Source: Methylotuvimicrobium sp018830325 | Lineage (GTDB): Bacteria > Pseudomonadota > Gammaproteobacteria > Methylococcales > Methylomonadaceae | Reading direction: 5' to 3' | DNA length: 64,000 bases | Assembly: GCF_044788715.1 (NCBI RefSeq) | Contig: NZ_CP173170.1 | Coordinates: 5,099,687 to 5,163,686 of the forward strand | In this document: positions 61,420 through 64,000 of the stretch, in pieces | Position numbering within the stretch: position 1 is the first letter of the stretch | Layout: each line of letters begins with the position of its first letter | The notes under the pieces: generated by a model | Told to the model about the DNA's origin: nothing | The model's input: only the letters and a program-made list of their open reading frames with translations | The model's database searches: none | Translations under genes and position numbers: made by a program

Positions 61420-63114
61420 TTACTTAGCATCTTCCAGGTTTTTAGTGATGTACCATTGTTGGATGATCGACAGCGTATTGTTGACCACCCAGTACAAGAC
61501 CAAACCGGCCGGGAAAAATAGAAAGAATACCGTGAATACGATCGGAAACATTTTCATGATTTTCGCTTGCAACGGATCGATCGGGGCAGGGTTTAGACTT
61601 TGCTGAATTTTCATCGTAATGCCCATCAGGATCGGCAAGATAAAAAACGGATCTTGCGCCGATAGATCCTGTATCCACAACGCAAACGGAGCTTGACGCA
61701 ATTCAACGGTTTCGACCAATACCCAATACAAAGAAATAAAGACCGGAATCTGAACCAATATCGGTAAGCAGCCTCCTAAGGGATTTACTTTCTCCCGTTT
61801 ATACATGTCCATCATTTCTTTGTTGAAACGCTGTCTGTCATCGGCAAAACGTTCTTGCAGTTCTTTCAGACGGGGTTGAATCTTGCGCATTTTTGCCATT
61901 GATCGGAAGCTGGCTTGCGACAATTTAAAGAACAGCAGTTTGATACATAAGGTCACACCGATAATAGACAAACCCCAGTTACCGACAAAACCATGAATTT
62001 GATTCAGTAACCAGTAAATCGGTTTGGCAATAATCGTTAACCAAGCGTAGTCGACGGTCAATTCCAAGCCTTTGGCGATTTTTTCCATCATCGGTTGGAT
62101 TTTCGGGCCGGCAAATAATTTTGCGCTAAACTCCATATCGGAATTCGGTTCGATCGTAAACGCGGGAGAATAGGAACCGATTACGTAACGCCAGTCTTTG
62201 AGGTCTTTAGTATAAAACGTGTTTTCTTGATCCTTGGGCGGAATCCATGCCGCAGCAAAATAATGCTGAATCATCGCGCTCCAACCGCCTGTCGTTTTGA
62301 CATTCAGTTTATCGCTCGCCATGTCGTCGAAACTGACTTTTTGATACTTATTCTCTTCGGTATAAACGACGCCGCCGGCATAGGTTCTAATAAAAGTATG
62401 CCCTACTTCATCTTTATATGGAACTCTTAACAATTGCTTATATTGCCGGCCGGTCCAAGGTTGTGTCGAATCGTTTGAGACTGTTTGATTGACTCCAATG
62501 GCATAACTGCCGCGTTTAAAGGTGAGCGTTTTAGTGACAGTCAGCCCTTCGTTATTGGTCCATGTCAACGGTACAGTGATAGTGTCTTGATCTTCACTTA
62601 AATAGTATTGATCTTTTTCATAGTTAAATACGCTATGGTGAGTCGCTGCATTTGCCGAACCCTCTCCGGCAATCAAACCGCTTTGTGCCAGAAATAATCT
62701 TTCTGCGTTGCTATCGAATAAGCGGATCGGACTAAGGTCTTTTTCCGGTTTCGAAAAGCCGAACAGATTCCAAACCCATTCAACAGCGGTGTTTTCTTTT
62801 TCACGAGGGTATTTCAGCAAATCGAGGTTGCGAATCGTGCCGCCTTTGGGATCGATTTCCAAAGCCAGAACATCGGTTGTTACACTAATAATAGCGTCCG
62901 GTTCGGTTACCTCAGTAACTATGGGTTTTGCTTCAGCGCGTGACTCGGCTTGCGGTTCGCCGGTTGCCGTAGGCAAGTCTTCCTTAAGGTCTTGGGGCGT
63001 TTGTTGTGCGACGGGAGTTTCGCGTTTTGGACCGTAATCGATTTGCCATGCGTCATAGAGCATATAGATCAGCATTGCAAAAGTAACGACTAATATAAAT
63101 CTAATGTTATCCAT
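61420..63114 (-). CDS. yidC: Membrane protein insertase YidC
   Basis: 564 residues from ATG 63114 (start MDNIRFILVVTFAMLIYMLY). TM1, a large periplasmic P1 domain (about 50-340) and a five-helix conserved core (VDYAWLTIIAKPIYWLLNQI; WGLSIIGVTLCIKLLFFKLS; CLPILVQIPVFISLYWVLVE; VFTVFFLFFPAGLVLYWVVN). Inserts and folds inner-membrane proteins alone or with SecYEG. Upstream yidD ends 6 bp before. Confidence 0.98.
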   Translation of the reverse strand: MDNIRFILVVTFAMLIYMLYDAWQIDYGPKRETPVAQQTPQDLKEDLPTATGEPQAESRAEAKPIVTEVTEPDAIISVTTDVLALEIDPKGGTIRNLDLLKYPREKENTAVEWVWNLFGFSKPEKDLSPIRLFDSNAERLFLAQSGLIAGEGSANAATHHSVFNYEKDQYYLSEDQDTITVPLTWTNNEGLTVTKTLTFKRGSYAIGVNQTVSNDSTQPWTGRQYKQLLRVPYKDEVGHTFIRTYAGGVVYTEENKYQKVSFDDMASDKLNVKTTGGWSAMIQHYFAAAWIPPKDQENTFYTKDLKDWRYVIGSYSPAFTIEPNSDMEFSAKLFAGPKIQPMMEKIAKGLELTVDYAWLTIIAKPIYWLLNQIHGFVGNWGLSIIGVTLCIKLLFFKLSQASFRSMAKMRKIQPRLKELQERFADDRQRFNKEMMDMYKREKVNPLGGCLPILVQIPVFISLYWVLVETVELRQAPFALWIQDLSAQDPFFILPILMGITMKIQQSLNPAPIDPLQAKIMKMFPIVFTVFFLFFPAGLVLYWVVNNTLSIIQQWYITKNLEDAK

Positions 63115-63119
63115 TCTTT

Positions 63120-63341
63120 TTACCAAATTTTTTCTGGAACAGGATCAAGCCCGCCTTCGTGAAAAGGGTGACACTTTAATACTCTTCGGAATGTAAGATA
63201 GGTGCCCCGGGCGGCTCCATGTTGATGGAGCGCCACTAAGGCATAGCAGGAGCAGCTGGGATAAAAACGACAGTTTTTACCTAACAATGGACTTATAAAG
63301 TATTGGTATAACTTTATAATTGCTATGAGTAAGACTCGCAT
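63120..63341 (-). CDS. yidD: Membrane protein insertion efficiency factor YidD
   Basis: 73 residues with the family signature YQYFISPLLGKNCRFYPSCS and YALVALHQHGAARGTYLTFR, HPFHEGGLDPVP. Three conserved Cys/Pro features intact. Overlaps rnpA by 19 bp, as in many gammaproteobacteria. Confidence 0.96.
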   Translation of the reverse strand: MRVLLIAIIKLYQYFISPLLGKNCRFYPSCSCYALVALHQHGAARGTYLTFRRVLKCHPFHEGGLDPVPEKIW

Positions 63342-63691
63342 CGGTTTACCAACCTAAGCCAATGCCTTGCCAATGACTTTTGTAATTGTTCCGGTGATGC
63401 ATTGAGTGCATCTTTTCGGGCCATGACAACAACATCAATATTGATCAATTCGTGTTGTTGTAGTCTAAAGCTTTCCCTGGCAGTCCTTTTGAGCATATTT
63501 CTGTCCACAGCCTTTTTAATGATTTTTTTCGCAATTGCCAGACCCAGTCGAGGATGATTAAACCCATTCCTAACCGCCAGTAATGTGAAATAAGCATCAC
63601 TCGATTTTACCGGTCTGGTAAAGACTTTTTTATATTCAGAAGGCTTCCTTAACCTTAACTGCGGCGGGAAACTAAATACCTTGTTCGTCAA
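63323..63691 (-). CDS. rnpA: Ribonuclease P protein component
   Basis: 122 residues starting at a TTG (63691); no ATG or GTG in frame gives a better start. The RNR motif region is visible (GLAIAKKIIKKAVDRNMLKR, then TARESFRLQQHEL; typical form RNRxKR is RNMLKR here). Helps RNase P RNA mature tRNA 5' ends. It lies 4 bp after the rpmH stop. Confidence 0.95.
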   Translation of the reverse strand: MTNKVFSFPPQLRLRKPSEYKKVFTRPVKSSDAYFTLLAVRNGFNHPRLGLAIAKKIIKKAVDRNMLKRTARESFRLQQHELINIDVVVMARKDALNASPEQLQKSLARHWLRLVNRCESYS

Positions 63692-63695
63692 TCAC

Positions 63696-63830
63696 TTAGA
63701 CTGTTAGTTTGGCACGGCCCTTAGCTCTACGGGCGTTAATAACTTTGCGGCCGCCTTTAGTCGCCATTCTGGCACGAAAACCGTGAGTTCTTACGCGTTT
63801 AATTTTACTGGGTTGATAGGTTCTTTTCAT
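63696..63830 (-). CDS. rpmH: 50S ribosomal protein L34
   Basis: 44 residues: MKRTYQPSKIKRVRTHGFRA, RMATKGGRKVINARRAKGRA, KLTV. Complete L34, first gene of the rpmH-rnpA-yidD-yidC-mnmE operon. Confidence 0.98.
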   Translation of the reverse strand: MKRTYQPSKIKRVRTHGFRARMATKGGRKVINARRAKGRAKLTV

Positions 63831-63886
63831 GGCCTGTAATCCTGGTTCAGATGATTGTTAACAAAAACGGATAAAAAAGATCCGGG

Positions 63887-63915
63887 ATGATAGAATAAAC
63901 GCCGGTTTATGTCAA
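63887..63915 (-). promoter_or_regulatory. rpmH promoter
   Basis: Minus strand: -35 TTGACA (63915-63910), 17-bp spacer, -10 TATCAT (63892-63887), about 57 bp before the rpmH ATG. The rest of the window to 64000 has no exact TTATCCACA box and no gene start that I can see. Confidence 0.75.
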
Positions 63916-64000
63916 TTATGTCGGCACTGATTTGATTGCTGTATAGTGGCATATTTTTTTTATAATATCATCTATTTACTCTTCGCTACCTTCTTAAATA

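Overview
The window reads as a chromosome segment of a gammaproteobacterium of intermediate GC. The best evidence is the conserved rpmH-rnpA-yidD-yidC-mnmE block at the right edge, with an FNR-type regulator, zwf, rpe, ftsH, metG and mgtE. The protein style and dense small palindromic repeats suggest a methanotroph-like lineage (Methylococcales). That is inference: no methane or methanol oxidation gene is in the window.

Layout. 1-3.6 kb: the 5' part of a long SMC-like coiled-coil ATPase, with a REP-type (Y1/HUH) transposase element inserted 5 bp upstream of its start codon. 4.2-7.1 kb: a CmpX-like mechanosensitive channel protein and a LigB-type dioxygenase. 7.4-17.2 kb: a type I restriction-modification island, hsdM-hsdS, then a vapBC-like pair (vapC frameshifted), hicAB, a small unknown gene, hsdR (frameshifted) and an unknown gene. 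17.8-24.8 kb: PepSY protein, rpe, glycogen phosphorylase, mgtE, and a CarH/LitR-type B12 photoreceptor repressor divergent from a sigma-70 family factor (24.9-26.3 kb). 26.4-33.3 kb: an hflC relic, ftsH, a small membrane protein, a TIGR01777 epimerase and metG. 33.9-42.2 kb: a PfkB kinase and a peptide-type ABC operon (solute-binding protein, two permeases, fused double ATPase). 42.8-47.8 kb: zwf, a thioredoxin-fold protein, fnr, a 42-residue lipoprotein with a perfect FNR box upstream, an ArsR-family sensor and a histidine-rich protein. 47.9-54.8 kb: a tightly overlapping MoxR-DUF58-DUF4381-BatA-BatBC-BatD operon. 55.1-59.2 kb: a DnaA-box cluster, a POT transporter and small genes. 59.6-63.8 kb: tRNA-Ser(CGA), mnmE, yidC, yidD, rnpA and rpmH.

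The most unusual content is between the genes. At least four families of short palindromic elements are interspersed, some nested in each other. Comparing copies within the window gives empty and filled sites. A 157-bp element sits in a TA duplication at 46.8 kb inside a larger repeat whose empty counterpart is at 29.2 kb. A 65-bp hairpin sits in a TTCA duplication at 29.0 kb whose empty counterpart is at 46.7 kb. Stem arms in copies of the first family differ in sequence but stay complementary. One element of a third family supplies the start codon of the TIGR01777 gene.

Limits: all identifications are by reading motifs and remembered family features. No database search, folding or skew calculation was run.
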